From: Corynebacterium ulcerans
Lineage (GTDB): Bacteria; Actinomycetota; Actinomycetes; Mycobacteriales; Mycobacteriaceae
NCBI RefSeq assembly: GCF_900187135.1
Contig: NZ_LT906443.1
Coordinates: 1,488,001-1,552,000 of the forward strand
Direction: 5' to 3'
DNA: 64,000 nt
In this document: in pieces, positions 63,447 through 64,000 of the stretch
Position numbering within the stretch: position 1 is the stretch's first letter
Layout of the letters: every line of letters begins with the position of its first letter
Position numbers and translations under genes: made by a program
Notes under the pieces: model-generated
Databases searched by the model: none
What the model was told of the DNA's origin: nothing
What the model saw: the letters and a program-made list of their open reading frames with translations, nothing else

Positions 63447-64000
63447 TTACATTCTACCTGCAAGTACAACCAAGCCCACCCGATCGCGGCAGTGCAGCTT
63501 GGCAAGGAGCGAAGAAACGTGACTTTTAATTGTTGTCTCTGAGACCACAAGAGCACTGGCTATCTCTGAGTTGTTCATCCCCTGCGCTACCAGCTGAAAG
63601 ACTTCACGTTCTCTGAGAGTGAGAAGGCTCAGTCCTTGCTTTTGTTCGGCTGGGATGGCCGGCGAAAGACCGTTGAGCTGGGATCGCCACATGTCGAGCA
63701 CATGGCCTGTGACGCCGGCGCTGAGAATGGATTCTCCACGCGCGACGGTGCGGATTGCCCTGATCAGTTCGTCGGGTTCGGCATCCTTTAAAAGGAACCC
63801 ATGGGCGCCGGCAAATAAAGCTCGGTCTACGTAATCTCCAACGTTAAAGGTTGTCAGCATGATGACGCGCGCCTCAGGGGCAACCTGGCGGATCTGTGTA
63901 AGAGCCTCGATTCCGTCCATGACCGGCATGCGAATATCCATGATGACGATGTCTATGGTGGGGTCTGAATGTAGCGTCGTCACAGCTTGAGCCCCATCGC
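63447..64000 (-). CDS. LuxR/NarL-type response regulator (5' end beyond window)
   Basis: The visible 184 codons start within the receiver domain: DIVIMDIRMPVMDGIEAL holds the phosphoacceptor Asp, and VIMLTTFNVGDYVDRALFAG and GFLLKDAEPDELIRAI are typical. A LuxR HTH follows (LTLREREVFQLVAQGMNNSE, VVSETTIKSHVSSLLAKLH). The frame continues past base 64000, so the N-terminus is missing. It may control the adjacent SdpI and ABC genes. A partner sensor kinase would lie outside the window. Confidence 0.93.
   Translation of the reverse strand, partial: DGAQAVTTLHSDPTIDIVIMDIRMPVMDGIEALTQIRQVAPEARVIMLTTFNVGDYVDRALFAGAHGFLLKDAEPDELIRAIRTVARGESILSAGVTGHVLDMWRSQLNGLSPAIPAEQKQGLSLLTLREREVFQLVAQGMNNSEIASALVVSETTIKSHVSSLLAKLHCRDRVGLVVLAGRM

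Overview
The window looks like a chromosome segment from a pathogenic Corynebacterium of the C. ulcerans / C. pseudotuberculosis group, starting just downstream of the dnaA-dnaN end of the chromosome. The gene order recF-dciA-gyrB-gyrA-DUF3566-tRNA-Ile-tRNA-Ala-cwsA-ppiA, followed by crgA-pknB-pknA-pbpA-rodA-pstP-fhaB-fhaA, is the conserved actinobacterial order. A phospholipase D (sphingomyelinase) gene beside a four-gene iron-uptake locus (fag) is the hallmark of the ulcerans/pseudotuberculosis group. The Pld sequence reads as close to, but not the same as, C. pseudotuberculosis Pld as I remember it, so C. ulcerans or a sister species is the best guess.

Layout. 1-15.5 kb: replication and topoisomerase core (recF, dciA, gyrB, gyrA) interrupted by a small ribbon-helix-helix/Doc-like pair, then tRNAs, a secreted Rib-like protein, a sugar-type ABC importer, cwsA, ppiA and a rhomboid protease. 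15.5-16.6 kb: a gene-free kilobase with a dense cluster of DnaA boxes. 16.6-18.5 kb: a cell-wall-anchored adhesin. 18.6-29.7 kb: a complete type I-E CRISPR-Cas locus in a divergent arrangement (cas6e-cas3-cas1-cas2 plus a 16-repeat array on the minus strand; cse1-cse2-cas7-cas5 on the plus strand). 29.8-30.8 kb: a transposase-derived ORF. 31.2-36.2 kb: pld and fagC/B/A/D with a DtxR-type box. 36.4-46.1 kb: the cell-growth and Ser/Thr phosphorylation operon. 46.5-51.3 kb: a tRNA-Leu-associated island with an IetAS-like ATPase/subtilase defence pair and restriction-like debris. 51.5-64 kb: CPBP protease, sulfurtransferase, PadR/DUF2812 pair, a second siderophore/cobalamin-type importer, mgtE, a GH13 enzyme, an ABC-2 transporter, an SdpI-family protein and a truncated LuxR-type response regulator.

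The most striking observation is in the 215-bp gap between cas6e and cse1. It holds a two-repeat, one-spacer degenerate mini-array (25578-25656). The 5' part of its 21-nt spacer matches the predicted -10 region of the cse1 promoter (25688-25701) at 12 of 14 positions. The only two mismatches fall at spacer positions 6 and 12, which are flipped out and unread in type I-E Cascade. A good sigma-A-like promoter (25519-25547) lies in front of the mini-array. This is the architecture of a CRISPR-resembling RNA (CreR-type) that would let Cascade repress its own operon.

Other points worth following are the DnaA-box cluster about 15 kb from recF; the split subtilase gene with an A6 tract at the break; a duplicated tRNA-Leu terminator flanking the defence island; a Pro-containing 29-codon leader ORF before mgtE; a dispersed inverted-repeat element; and a recurrent leaderless promoter layout (TANNNT, 6-7 nt, start codon) at fagA, fagD, ppiA and two ABC operons.
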